A DNA stretch of 64,000 nucleotides from Thiosocius sp963759055. Its GTDB lineage: Bacteria; Pseudomonadota; Gammaproteobacteria; Chromatiales; Chromatiaceae. Below, one piece after another: positions 55,177-63,523 of this stretch (position 1 is its first letter; each line of letters begins with the position of its first letter). Location: NCBI GenBank assembly GCA_963759055.1, contig CAVWYD010000006.1, positions 186,001 to 250,000 on the forward strand, read 5' to 3'. The notes under the pieces are model-generated. The model saw only the letters and a program-made list of their open reading frames with translations, was not told the DNA's origin and ran no database searches. Position numbers and translations under genes: made by a program.

Positions 55177-55539
55177 ATGTCCAGGTTACTTGAATCCCTA
55201 CAAAAGGCTCAGCAGGAAAGATCGAGCAAATCGCCCGACTCTGCATCGACAAAGGATGAATCGGAGACTCGCTCTGTCCCGCAACCCGGCTATTTCTGGA
55301 CAAGCATGATTTTGCTGGTCCTGGTTTGCGGTCTGATCGTTGGCGGCTTCTTGCTGCTGCAATACCAGCTCTACGGGATAGAACCCGCCGAGTGGCTGGA
55401 GCGCTTGTTATCCACGTCTGATGAGCAGATTAAGCAGCCGAGATGGCTTCACATGCCACGCATCTGGAGTTGCTGGCGCAGGAAAGTGGCATCCCGCAGA
55501 TTCGACTCGCAACCGGCATATTCCGGGCTGCCCGGCTGA
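55177..55539 (+). CDS. GspB-like membrane protein, short, overlapping a gene on the opposite strand
   Basis: A 120-residue protein with the GspB/ExeB-type start MSRLLESLQKAQQERS, then one membrane helix (about 43-63: FWTSMILLVLVCGLIVGGF). Typical GspB proteins are longer and carry a periplasmic domain; here the last 30 residues lie on the strand opposite the lipoprotein gene and look like readthrough without a domain. The partner of the ExeA-like protein is the natural role. It begins 15 bases after that gene. It may be truncated. Confidence 0.55.
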   Translation: MSRLLESLQKAQQERSSKSPDSASTKDESETRSVPQPGYFWTSMILLVLVCGLIVGGFLLLQYQLYGIEPAEWLERLLSTSDEQIKQPRWLHMPRIWSCWRRKVASRRFDSQPAYSGLPG

Positions 55540-55721
55540 AGGCCGCGCGACAGGCAGGTATCCTGAATATCCCTGCTGACGCAGTTCTGAAAGTCTTCCG
55601 TGCCCTCTTGCAGGCCGAGGCTGCGACAATGCTCTGAAGGATTCTGGGTGCCCGAGGGGCCTTGTTGGCTCGCACAACCCGCGAGTAATGCTGCCAACAC
55701 GATAACGGAATACTTCGCCAT
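55449..55721 (-). CDS. Small Cys-containing lipoprotein
   Basis: A 90-residue lipoprotein. The signal sequence MAKYSVIVLAALLAGCASQ has a clear lipobox (LLAGC). The mature part contains two similar halves of the pattern C-x3-G-L-x2-G-(T/S)-x2-(F/Y)-x2-C: CRSLGLQEGTEDFQNC and CLSRGLQPGSPEYAGC, probably forming two disulfides. It begins 12 bases after the FapF-like stop codon, with AAGGA upstream, so it ends the Fap-like operon. Its 3' end overlaps the convergent GspB-like gene. Confidence 0.68.
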   Translation of the reverse strand: MAKYSVIVLAALLAGCASQQGPSGTQNPSEHCRSLGLQEGTEDFQNCVSRDIQDTCLSRGLQPGSPEYAGCESNLRDATFLRQQLQMRGM

Positions 55722-55733
55722 GTCTGAGAATCC

Positions 55734-57087
55734 TTAAAGCGCAAAGTTCGTCGGTACACGCAGGGTCAGCTCGAAATCCTGGGCATCGTCTGTCGCACCG
55801 ACGCCCACCGACAGGTTGACGTTGGTGTCATTCGACCAGCGGAATGAATAACCGAACAGGACCTGACCGATGTCATAGTCGGTCCCGTTGAGCTCTCTCC
55901 CGTTTTGTTCCGTCTCGAAGCCATGCTTGTACGAGAAACCCAAGCTGAACGACGAACGATCGTTGATGCCGAATCCCATACCGCCGCTGATGCCAAACGC
56001 GTCACCCGGGTCGATGTCGCCCACATCGCTGCCGAAGTCTTCTTCCAGGTTGAAGCTGTAATCGAGGGTGCCGTAGAACACCGCCGGATCGGTCGGATAC
56101 AGGAAGGTGACGCTCGGTTGCACACTCCAGGTACCCGTACCCGTGGCGAGTTCCTTCGGGAACTTCTGAATCAGGCAGGCCACCGTCATCCGCTTGAAAA
56201 CAGTCACCATTTTCATCCAGGGGGACTACATCGTAGGTTTCCACCTCGTAAGGATCCGTCCCGGTCGGCGTCTTCACCCGGAGACTGCCGGTCACGAAGG
56301 GCCAGCCACCCGTGCCGTCGGTGAACTGGTAATCGACCGCGACCTCCACGTCGCCGATGCCGTTGCCGTCTGCATCGAACACGTCGTCGGAAAACAGCGC
56401 CTGAGAGATCGGTCGCGAGCGTGTGCTGTCGTCGCGGTAGACATAGGGGACCTTGGCCTCCACCTGCAGACGGTTGTTGATACCGTAGCGTGCGGTTACC
56501 GCGGCAACCGCCGTCTTGCGGTCGGTTTCACGGATATCGATGACACCGAGGAAGAAAGCGGGCAGGACAAGGGGACCGAAGCCCTCGAGGAACACACGGT
56601 CGGTTGAGGTCGACGCATACTTGATCGATGGCTCGATCGTCAGGGTGCCGCGTGGCGTGAGGATACCGGCCACGTCATCACTCAGCGCAGCGACCTTTTG
56701 CGCCTCTCGTGCCTGCTCTTTACGCGCCATGGCCTTTTGCTGTTCGCCAACAGGACGCGTTTTGCCTTCTGCTGTCTTGGGTGCCGGCTTGGCTGCCGCC
56801 ACTTTCGGCTTGGCCTTCGGTTTTGCAGCCGTCTTGGTTGCAGGCTTGCCGCCATCCATCTGCTCGACCCGGGCTTCCAGCTCCTCCAGGCGCTTCAGGC
56901 CCTCGGTCAGCTTTTGCCGCTCGATCTCGATCAGCTTCTTGAGTTCCTCGGATTTCAGTGCCCTTTGCTCGTCGGCGAGCTGCTGCTTGATCCCCGAGAA
57001 CTGGTCGCCGGAAGAGGCGGCGCCGGCCCCCGCAACGAAGGTGCTCAGTGTCAGGGCGGTCAGGGTATGGAGCGATTTCTTCAACAT
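55734..57087 (-). CDS. FapF-like outer-membrane beta-barrel with N-terminal coiled coil, one frame break
   Basis: Probable outer-membrane export pore of the Fap-like locus. A signal peptide (cleavage near AGAGAA) precedes a coiled coil of about 55 residues (KQQLADEQRALKSEELKK to ELEARVEQ) and a Lys/Ala/Pro linker. A long barrel follows with GILTPRGTLTIEPS, ARYGINNRLQVEAKVPYVYR, FLYPTDPAVF and the terminal strand ELTLRVPTNF. FapF proteins have a similar trimeric coiled-coil plug. The frame breaks near 56158-56164. Removing one base of the GGG run joins DSEVP to KELATGTG, giving about 450 residues. Confidence 0.75.
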
Positions 57088-57336
57088 GATTGCGAACTTC
57101 TGCGTTTCCTGATCAATTGGCCGAAATATATCATCTTTTCAAGAAGATGCCATGCAAAGACAAGATTCCGGTGTAAAAAAACGGGCACCTTACCGCCTTG
57201 GTCAGAAATCACGAGATCTGAATTTCTAAAACGACTCTGATTGCCCGGCATGGGAGATCAAGCGTGTCCCGCAGCACGCGAGCAAGTCCGAGCGTATCGT
57301 GCCCGCATACAATTCGTTGACGGGTTTGAGATCCAG

Positions 57337-58637
57337 CTAGCGCTGCAATTCCGGGATCATGCCACCCGTGCCCTGCAGGCTCTGTGGAATAAAATTGGTG
57401 CTGCGCAGCCCGAAATTTCTGATACCGACGTCAATCGTCGTGACATCCAGGATCCGCTGGTTATCGAGGTTGTTTTGTATAACGCGTAAACGTCGACCCG
57501 ACGTTCGGCGACAGCACGCGCGCATTACCGGCCTGTCCGGCGGAGATCTGACCGAGCGCCGCCGCATCCAGGCCCTGCGGCATGTTGGTAATGCGTGTGC
57601 AGCTGATCCAGGCCGTCCACCGAGGTCAGGCGCGTAACCGCAAAATCGATATGAACCCCGTTATTGAGCACGAAGCCCGCCCGGGTCTCCTGCAGCTCGC
57701 CGGCATCGACCGGAGACTCCAGGCTGGCCAGCGTGGCGTCACCCAGTTCGTCCATGTCGATCTCATCCATATCGACTTGTTCTTCCATGGCGTACTGCTC
57801 TTCGGATGAAAGCGGATCCGTCCACGGGCTGTCCGGCGCCGCATTCATGCCACTCAGCGCGACCTCACCGACCGGCGTCGCCAGGCCGGCGATCTGCTCG
57901 GAGCCGGCATCCAGCACAACGTCGATATCAGGTTGGACGTCAACCGTTCTTGGCGGGCGCAAAGCCGGTACTTCGTAGGCCAGGGATGGCGTAAACGATG
58001 ATGTCGATGCCGCACCGATGCGCGCATTGACGACCTCGGCCCGCAGGTCGTCCTTGGCCACCTTTGGATGCTTTATCGAAGTATCAGACAGCGACGGGGC
58101 CATGTCGGAAAGCCCAAGGAATACCCGCGAGAAGGTATCGCTGACGATCGCATCGGTGACCAGATCGAAACGCTTCATCGCCTGGCGCACGGCCCTGACG
58201 TCCACCGCTTCCGGCCTTGTCTCGCCGGCCGCCATGCCGGTCCAGGCCGTCATCAGATTGGATACGATACCTGAAAAGGCAGTCGCTTCATCCTGCACCG
58301 GCCGCCTGTCTCGGCCGCCGGTTAGACGCGGTCCTGACGACACCAGTTCAGACTGCGTTTCTTTTGCACTCAACCGGGTCAGGGCCGCCTGAAGCCGCTC
58401 GCTGGAAGCCAGGCGACTCTCCTCATGCTCACGACCCACTGATCCCGCCAGTTGCCTGAGCGAACGCTGAAGTTCTCCGAGTCCCTGTGTTTGCGAAACG
58501 GACCGATCACCCAGCGACAGACGCGGGATTGCAGATCCGGATACCGCCAGCGAGGCCTGCCCTGCCAGCGCTGCAAACAGCGCGACCGCAACAATCAGTG
58601 CGGTGACTCTGGTTTGGCGTCTGGTTTGCTGGTTCAT
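57337..58637 (-). CDS. Secreted protein of the Fap-like locus, two frame breaks
   Basis: A secreted protein of about 430 residues once frames are joined. The N terminus has a signal segment (VTALIVAVALFAALAGQASLA). The main body (about 340 residues) is helical and acidic and I recognise no domain. The frame breaks near 57600 (GLDQL to TRITNMPQGLDAA) and near 57490 (STFTR to VIQNNLDNQRI), each repaired by removing one base. The reconstructed C terminus reads VIQNNLDNQRILDVTTID, a motif shared with two neighbours. It could be FapE-like by position. It starts 15 bases after the peptidase stop. Confidence 0.6.
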
Positions 58638-58652
58638 GGCCGTATCCCCGAC

Positions 58653-59385
58653 TCAGAAGTCCGAGTGGGCCGGTATCAGCAGGTTGAAATCGGCCAGCGA
58701 GCGCGCGGTCAGCGACTTGGCGTATTGCGTGGGGGCCTTGGCGATCGTGCCCCACTCTTCGTCGCGATTGAAACTGGCACGCGCAATCTGCGCCTGATTC
58801 TTGATCAGAAAGATGATGCCTTTGTTCCACTGCTCTTCGAACTTGTCGCGCGGCATGACGCGCACACCCAGCACCGGGTCGCCCAAGAGTATCTGTTTGT
58901 CGGAAATCGCCCTTGACGACCACAAAATGCATATAGCCGTTGTTGTTGATCAGGGTAATCGCCGGCACGCCCACGCCCTTCAACTTGTCCAGCGACAGCC
59001 GAAATCCATCGGCCTTATAGCCTCTGTTCTCGAGATACCGCTTCATGTCGAGCAGCGAGAAGCCCTGCTTCTTGATCAGCGCGTGATCACCATCCTTCCA
59101 CATCGCCTCGAACACTTCGATTTCGGACTTGGGGTCCTCGTAGTGATAGGACAGCAATGAGGCGACGGCGGCAGACCCGCAGCTGTAGTCATACTGCTGT
59201 CGGATGATGCTCTTGAATTTTGCTTCTTTGTAACTGACGACCTCGGTGTTGAAGGTACCCAGCCGAGTCGGCACGAAAAGAGAAAGGGCCGAGGCGAGTG
59301 AGGAATAAGCAAACAGAATCACGATGCCGAGTACCAGAAGCGGCACCCGGCCAATCATCTGTTTGCCATTACGCCCCTCACTCAT
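58653..59385 (-). CDS. C39-family papain-like peptidase (FapD-like), one frame break
   Basis: Cysteine peptidase of the C39 fold, the type used in Fap loci (FapD) and in bacteriocin maturation. A hydrophobic anchor (residues about 10-32) is followed by oxyanion Gln64 and catalytic Cys69 in RQQYDYSCGSAAVASLL, His153 in YMHFVVVKG, and GDPVLG carrying the Asp. The reading frame breaks near 58907-58911, between MHFVVVKG and ISDKQILLGDPV; removing one base repairs it. The joined protein of about 244 residues ends at 58653. It starts 3 bases after the 120-residue gene and would act in the periplasm. Confidence 0.78.
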
Positions 59386-59388
59386 GCC

Positions 59389-59751
59389 TCATTCCATGTT
59401 GATGTTAACGATGGTGGCTTTCTGGATCAGGACGTTGTTGCCGCTGTTCTGAATGGTGGTGAACATACCGTTTGCACCGACGAAGGCAGAACCACTGATG
59501 TAGTTGTTGCCCGTCGTCGAGATCCCGCTCACCGAGTTGTTGGCATGATATGCGTCCAGGTCTGCGTGGTTGAGGTTAATGTCATCGATGCCGATGACCG
59601 TTCCCTCGCCCCGGTGGTCGGAAAGGGCTTCTTCACTCAATGCCTCTTCCATCAGAAGCGAATCGTCCTGAATCACCGTCGACTCGGCCTTGAGTCCCGG
59701 CGAGAGACCCAGCGCGCACACCACGAGCACTAAGGTCAGGTTGTGTTTCAT
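59389..59751 (-). CDS. Small secreted protein with QN-x3-N motif
   Basis: A 120-residue exported protein with an intact frame. A signal peptide (LTLVLVVCALGLSPGLKAES) is followed by an acidic region (IQDDSLLMEEALSEE) and an Asn/Gly/Ser-rich C-terminal half. It ends with TTIQNSGNNVLIQKATIVN, a beta-rich, glutamine/asparagine-containing motif. It sits between the large repetitive gene and the peptidase, where Fap loci have FapA/FapB-like subunits. No similarity to named Fap subunits is claimed beyond position and composition. It may be a minor subunit or nucleator. Confidence 0.65.
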   Translation of the reverse strand: MKHNLTLVLVVCALGLSPGLKAESTVIQDDSLLMEEALSEEALSDHRGEGTVIGIDDINLNHADLDAYHANNSVSGISTTGNNYISGSAFVGANGMFTTIQNSGNNVLIQKATIVNINME

Positions 59752-59874
59752 TGGCCGACTCCCATGTCTGTTGAGCTAACAAACAATGCGTTCGAAAGGG
59801 ATGACCGGCGGTCGCCTGAGCAACCGCCGGTCGTACTGCTTCACTTAGCTACGTTGCGTAGCCTTCCTTTCCCG

Positions 59875-61799
59875 TTACTGGCCGGCACCCTGGTTCGCAT
59901 TGATGTTGCCCTGGAAGCTAACCTGCTGCTGCACCATGGCTGTTCATACCGCTGTTCTGTACGGTCAGAGCCTGACCGGCGAACCCGTTGTACGAACCGC
60001 GGATGGTGTTGTCAGCATCGTAGTAGACGCGGGCCAATGAACCGTTGTCCGCATCGCCCTCTGCCCGCCTCGGTGGTATCACCGCCTGAAGGCGTGAAGT
60101 TCACCCTGTTGTTGGTAACCTGGCCGCCGAGGATCAGACGCATTGAGCGACATCTCCGATATCGACTCGATGTTGACGCTGTTGTCAGCCGTCGCAGTAC
60201 CACCCTCGATAGCAGAGGCCGATCCGGCCATGGCAGCGGCATTGCGGGTAGTTACCGCGGTTGATTGTCGCGGTTGTCACCCTTGTTGCTGCTGCTGTCA
60301 TCTTATCGTTCAGGGTCGCACTGCCGGTAGCGATTTCACCAGCAGTTGTTGTCGTTGTCGTTGACAGTCGAGCTGTTGTTGGCGATCTCGCCGTCGTTGT
60401 CATCGGTTGCGAGGTTGCTCGTACCGGATGCCACACCGTCATCGCCAGCGGCACTGTTGTCACCTATTGCAATACCATCAGTGGTGCTGTCGTCCATGGC
60501 AACACTGCCACCATTGGCAATCTCACCATCGTCGTTAGCCACGCCGCCATCACGGGCGACACTGCCGCTGTCGTTACCGATGGTGTCTGTGCCCGAAGCA
60601 ACGCCGTCGTCACCTGCGGTACTAGCATTGTCGGCAATACCATCAGCGTTCACATTACCGCCATCATTGGCGTTACCCGTACCACCGGTCACGGTATCGT
60701 CAGACGCGTTGCCGCCGTTTGACAGGGCATCGGTGTCGCCGTCAACCGCCACGCTGGCGCCCTGAGCGACTTCGCCGTCCTCTTGCGCCACACCACTGCC
60801 TTGGGCCAGGCTGCCGTCCTCTTGCGCCACACCACTGCCTTGGGCCAGGTTGCCGTCTTCTTGCGCCACACCACTGCCTTGGGCCAGGTTGCCGTCTTCT
60901 TGAGCCACACCGCTACCCTGAGCCGCATTACCTTCGTCGTTACCGAGGCCGGCTCCCGAATTGACACCGTCGTCACCAGCGGTACTAGCATTATCGGCAA
61001 TACCGTCGCTATTAATGGTGCTATCGTCGTTGGCGTTGCCCGAACCGGTGGCATTCTGCTGATCGTCGGTCGCATCACCGCCGCTGGCGGAGGCGCCGCC
61101 ACCTAGTGTCAACGCGTTGTCGTTCAGGCCGACTGCAAGGGCCTGATCCTGGGCGGCCGTGGATTTGTTAGTCGGTATCCTGGTCGTTGCTGTTGTCGTC
61201 GGAGGCATTTCCGTTATAGGCAGCAATACTGCCATCCCCTTCCGCCCCCGCTTCCCGCTCGCTGTTATCGGAGTAGTCGCGGCTGTCGTCGTTGCTGTCG
61301 ATTGTGTCGCGTTGGTTGTCGTAGGTGGCTCCAGCCTGGTCTCTGGCACCGTTGGAGTCGTTGCTGTCCGTTGTTGTCGTTGTCGTATCGTTGTTGTTGT
61401 CGTAGGTACGGCTGTCGTCGTTGCTGTCGGTCGTCGTCGTATCGTTGTTATTGTCGTAGGTACGGCTGTCGTCGTTGCTGTCCGACGTTGACGTTGGTAG
61501 TGGTTACGTCGTTGTTCTTGTTGAAGTCGTCAGAGGCGTTGTCGTTCGTGTTATCGATGTTGTTGCCTGTTGTCGTCGTTGTCCTGGTTCTCGCTGTTGT
61601 TCTGAGCCGAACTCATGTCATTGGCATTGCCGTTTCCGGTAGCCTGCTGTCTGTCGTCAGACACGTTGTTGTCGTCTGATTCAGCCAACGCAGGTGCTGT
61701 AAGAGACAATGCGCTATCTTCAACTGCGTAAGCACTCGAACTCACGCCGAGCGCCAGCGCAATTGCGGCCGACAATGTAACTAGTTTGAATTTATTCAT
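59875..61799 (-). CDS. Large Asp/Asn/Ser/Gly-rich repetitive secreted protein with multiple frame breaks
   Basis: A secreted, highly acidic protein of roughly 640 residues if frames are joined. The signal peptide is MNKFKLVTLSAAIALALGVS (cleaved after SSAYA). An Asp/Asn/Thr-rich region with a 54-base repeat (units DSNDDSRTYDNNNDT) follows. Next come Gly/Asp/Ala repeats including four 13-residue units like NLAQGSGVAQEDG, and a less repetitive C terminus ending in TVQNSGMNSMVQQQVSFQ. Likely breaks: near 61567, 61487, 61170, 60343, 60255, 60140, 60057 and 59946, nearly all +1. Best explained as a structural, possibly amyloid, subunit; this is inference. Confidence 0.6.
60774..60929 (-). repeat. 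Four tandem 39-bp coding repeats
   Basis: Four 39-base units start at 60774, 60813, 60852 and 60891, each coding on the minus strand for 13 residues close to NLAQGSGVAQEDG. Units 1 to 3 are nearly identical; unit 4 has several changes. The multiple of three keeps the frame, typical of expandable repeats in surface proteins. There are no spacers, so it is not a CRISPR. Confidence 0.85.
61375..61482 (-). repeat. Two tandem 54-bp coding repeats
   Basis: Two adjacent 54-base units (61429-61482 and 61375-61428) each encode about 18 residues, DSNDDSRTYDNNNDTTTT, on the minus strand. A shortened third copy (DSNDSNGARDQAGATYDN) follows. They differ at a few positions only. Confidence 0.75.
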
Positions 61800-62288
61800 T
61801 TAGATAACCTCTGCTTTTGTAGTCCCAAGATTGTTGTTCTGCGCATAGCGCCTCTAGAAGACACGTCGCCGCGCCTTACGGTGGAACCTTGACGCATAAA
61901 TCGGGCCAGTTTTTTAAGCTATTGTTTTAATTAAAAAACACCAAATGCACTTGGCGTCCAAGAGATTGATGTGAAGTTAGGTTGTAAAGTTTTTGGACAA
62001 TCCAACAGCGGTCGTTTCCCTCTTCCGACCGCGCTGTTTGCTCGAGGAACGAGAGTCGTAAACTGTGAGGGACATCACATAACCAACTGAATTAAAGGGT
62101 TAAGCGCTGAGTATCGGATTTTTGTGCAAGGCATCAAAACCCATTGCATGATCCCAACAAACACTGTAAAGCCGTCTGACACCGCCCATTTGGCGACTCA
62201 TGGAGCCTGGCCGCTCTCGCGAGCGCCGCTCTACCCTGTCGTCAAGTGCCTTCAAGCTCTGCGAAAATCGATCGGGACGGAGAGTTTT
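61800..62288. other. Gene-free region upstream of the Fap-like operon
   Basis: This stretch of about 490 bases separates the divergent Fap-like operon and the small gene at 62289. About 61900-61990 is AT-rich with TTTTTTAAGC and TTTTAATTAAAAAA runs. A sigma-54-like element is at 61893-61908. Nothing else recognisable is present. Confidence 0.5.
61893..61908 (-). promoter_or_regulatory. Candidate sigma-54 promoter of the Fap-like operon
   Basis: On the minus strand the 16 bases are TGGCCCGATTTATGCG. Compared with the consensus TGGCACG-N4-TTGCW, the GG at -24 and GC at -12 have exact spacing, with three mismatches. It lies about 95 bases upstream of the first ATG of the operon (61799). No enhancer site has been identified and no sigma-54 activator is in the window. 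Confidence 0.4.
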
Positions 62289-62576
62289 ATGACCGCAGAT
62301 ACCCTGCACCGCAAACTTCAGGTTCTGATCGGAGATGCATTCGATTACCTCGGTGAGGTCTGGGTCCTGATCGAGGTGCTGAGTGATGTCGACAGCGTGG
62401 TCTTGCGTCGCTGCAAAGACTGCAAACCCAGCGCCTTGCAGCGAAACGCCTACGGCATGCCGAACCGACGGGCGGAAGACACCCTCACCCTGCGTATCTC
62501 GGATCGCAGCGGTGAGGCCTATTCCGAAGATATCCTGGTACTGCTCGAGGGACGCCAGGCCAAAGGATCAGCTTAA
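62289..62576 (+). CDS. Small hypothetical protein
   Basis: A 95-residue soluble protein starting at ATG 62289 with GGAGAG upstream. It has a Cys-x2-Cys-type pair (RRCKDCKPSA) and a charged C terminus (LTLRISDRSGEAYSEDIL). I do not recognise a family. A longer in-frame start at 62124 would add 55 residues of unconvincing sequence. It is convergent with kdsB, overlapping it by 9 bases. Confidence 0.6.
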   Translation: MTADTLHRKLQVLIGDAFDYLGEVWVLIEVLSDVDSVVLRRCKDCKPSALQRNAYGMPNRRAEDTLTLRISDRSGEAYSEDILVLLEGRQAKGSA

Positions 62577-63331
62577 GGCCTCGATCACCCGCGCCAGATC
62601 CTCTGCCGTATCGACACCGGCAGGCGGCGTCAGTCGCCGCCACGTCCACGGCAATCCGTCCGCCATTCCACAACACCCGCAGCTGTTCGAGCGACTCCAT
62701 GCGCTCGATCGGCGATACCGGCAGGCTGGCATAGCCGCCAAGGAATCCCGCGCGGTACGCATAGATGCCCAGATGTCGATAGACGCCTTCCAGCCAGGGC
62801 GTTTGCACCGCGACACCCGGTATCGAACAGGTCACGCTTCCAGGGGATGGTCGCACGACTGAAATAGAGTGCGTAGCCATTGCGATCGGCAACGACCTTG
62901 ACCGCATTGGTATCGAACAGCTGGTCCGGGTCGGTCAACGGGACCGCCAGCGTCGCCATGTCAGACTCGGCGTGCGATTCGAGTGTCTCGGCCACCTGTG
63001 CCAGCAATGCCGGTGGCATCAGGGGCTCATCGCCCTGCAGATTGACCACCACGGTGTCGTCGGGCCATTGCAGGACCCGGACCACCTCGGCGATGCGATC
63101 CGTGCCGCTGGTGTGTTCGCTCGAGGTCATGCAGACCCGATCGGTGAACTGCCCCGCCGCGGCCTGGATGCGTGCATCGTCGGTGGCGATCACCACCTCC
63201 TCTGCGCCGCTCTCGCAGGCACGATCGTAGACGTGCCGGATCATCGGCTTGCCGGCGATATCCAGCAAAGGTTTCCCCGGCAGACGCTGTGAGGCGTAAC
63301 GCGCCGGGATCACAACCCTGAATGCGGTCAT
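62568..63331 (-). CDS. kdsB: 3-deoxy-manno-octulosonate cytidylyltransferase (CMP-KDO synthetase), two frame breaks
   Basis: Activates KDO as CMP-KDO for lipopolysaccharide. The N-terminal half has VVIPARYASQRLPGKPL, then GTDRIAEVV and VNLQGDEPLMPP. After IPWKRDLFDTG the frame breaks near 62811-62817. The next part (TPWLEGVYRHLGIYAYR, SLEQLRVLWNGGRIAV) resumes one base out of phase. A second break near 62630-62645 precedes TPPAGVDTAEDLARVIE. Both need removal of one base. The whole enzyme is conserved, about 253 residues. As this function is normally essential, the breaks probably are sequencing errors. Confidence 0.82.
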
Positions 63332-63337
63332 AGTCGG

Positions 63338-63523
63338 CTAGTCGGTGACTTCTTCGTCGGCGGGCAGTTCCCGTGCCTCCTGCTCCAACATCACCGGGAT
63401 GCCGTCGCGGATCGGGAATGCGAGTCGGTCGACCTTGCAGATCAGCTCGCCGACCTTCGGCTTGTAGACCAGCTTGCCTTTACAGATCGGGCAGACCAGG
63501 ATGTCCAGCAGTTTTTTGTCCAT
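63338..63523 (-). CDS. Trm112/YcaR family small zinc-binding-type protein
   Basis: A 61-residue protein of the YcaR/Trm112 family: MDKKLLDILVCPICKGKL with the Cys-x2-Cys pair and ELICKVDRLAFPIRDGIPVM. The ATG at 63523 has GAAGGA upstream and is preferred over an in-frame TTG 6 bases away. It lies between lpxK and kdsB, the usual lpxK-ycaR-kdsB order. Confidence 0.85.
   Translation of the reverse strand: MDKKLLDILVCPICKGKLVYKPKVGELICKVDRLAFPIRDGIPVMLEQEARELPADEEVTD

Noticed and set aside
57132..57149. Inverted repeat CATCTT-TTCAAG-AAGATG upstream of the FapF-like gene as a terminator
   Set aside because: The stem is only six pairs and no T-run follows it; it lies in the gap before a gene of the same operon.
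60774..60929. CRISPR-like array
   Set aside because: The 39-base units are directly adjacent with no spacers and encode a repeated peptide.
60143..61679. Valine-rich open frames on the plus strand opposite the repetitive gene
   Set aside because: They are the antisense of Asp/Asn codons (GTC, GTT). They have no start context and no domain, while the minus strand has signal peptide and repeats.
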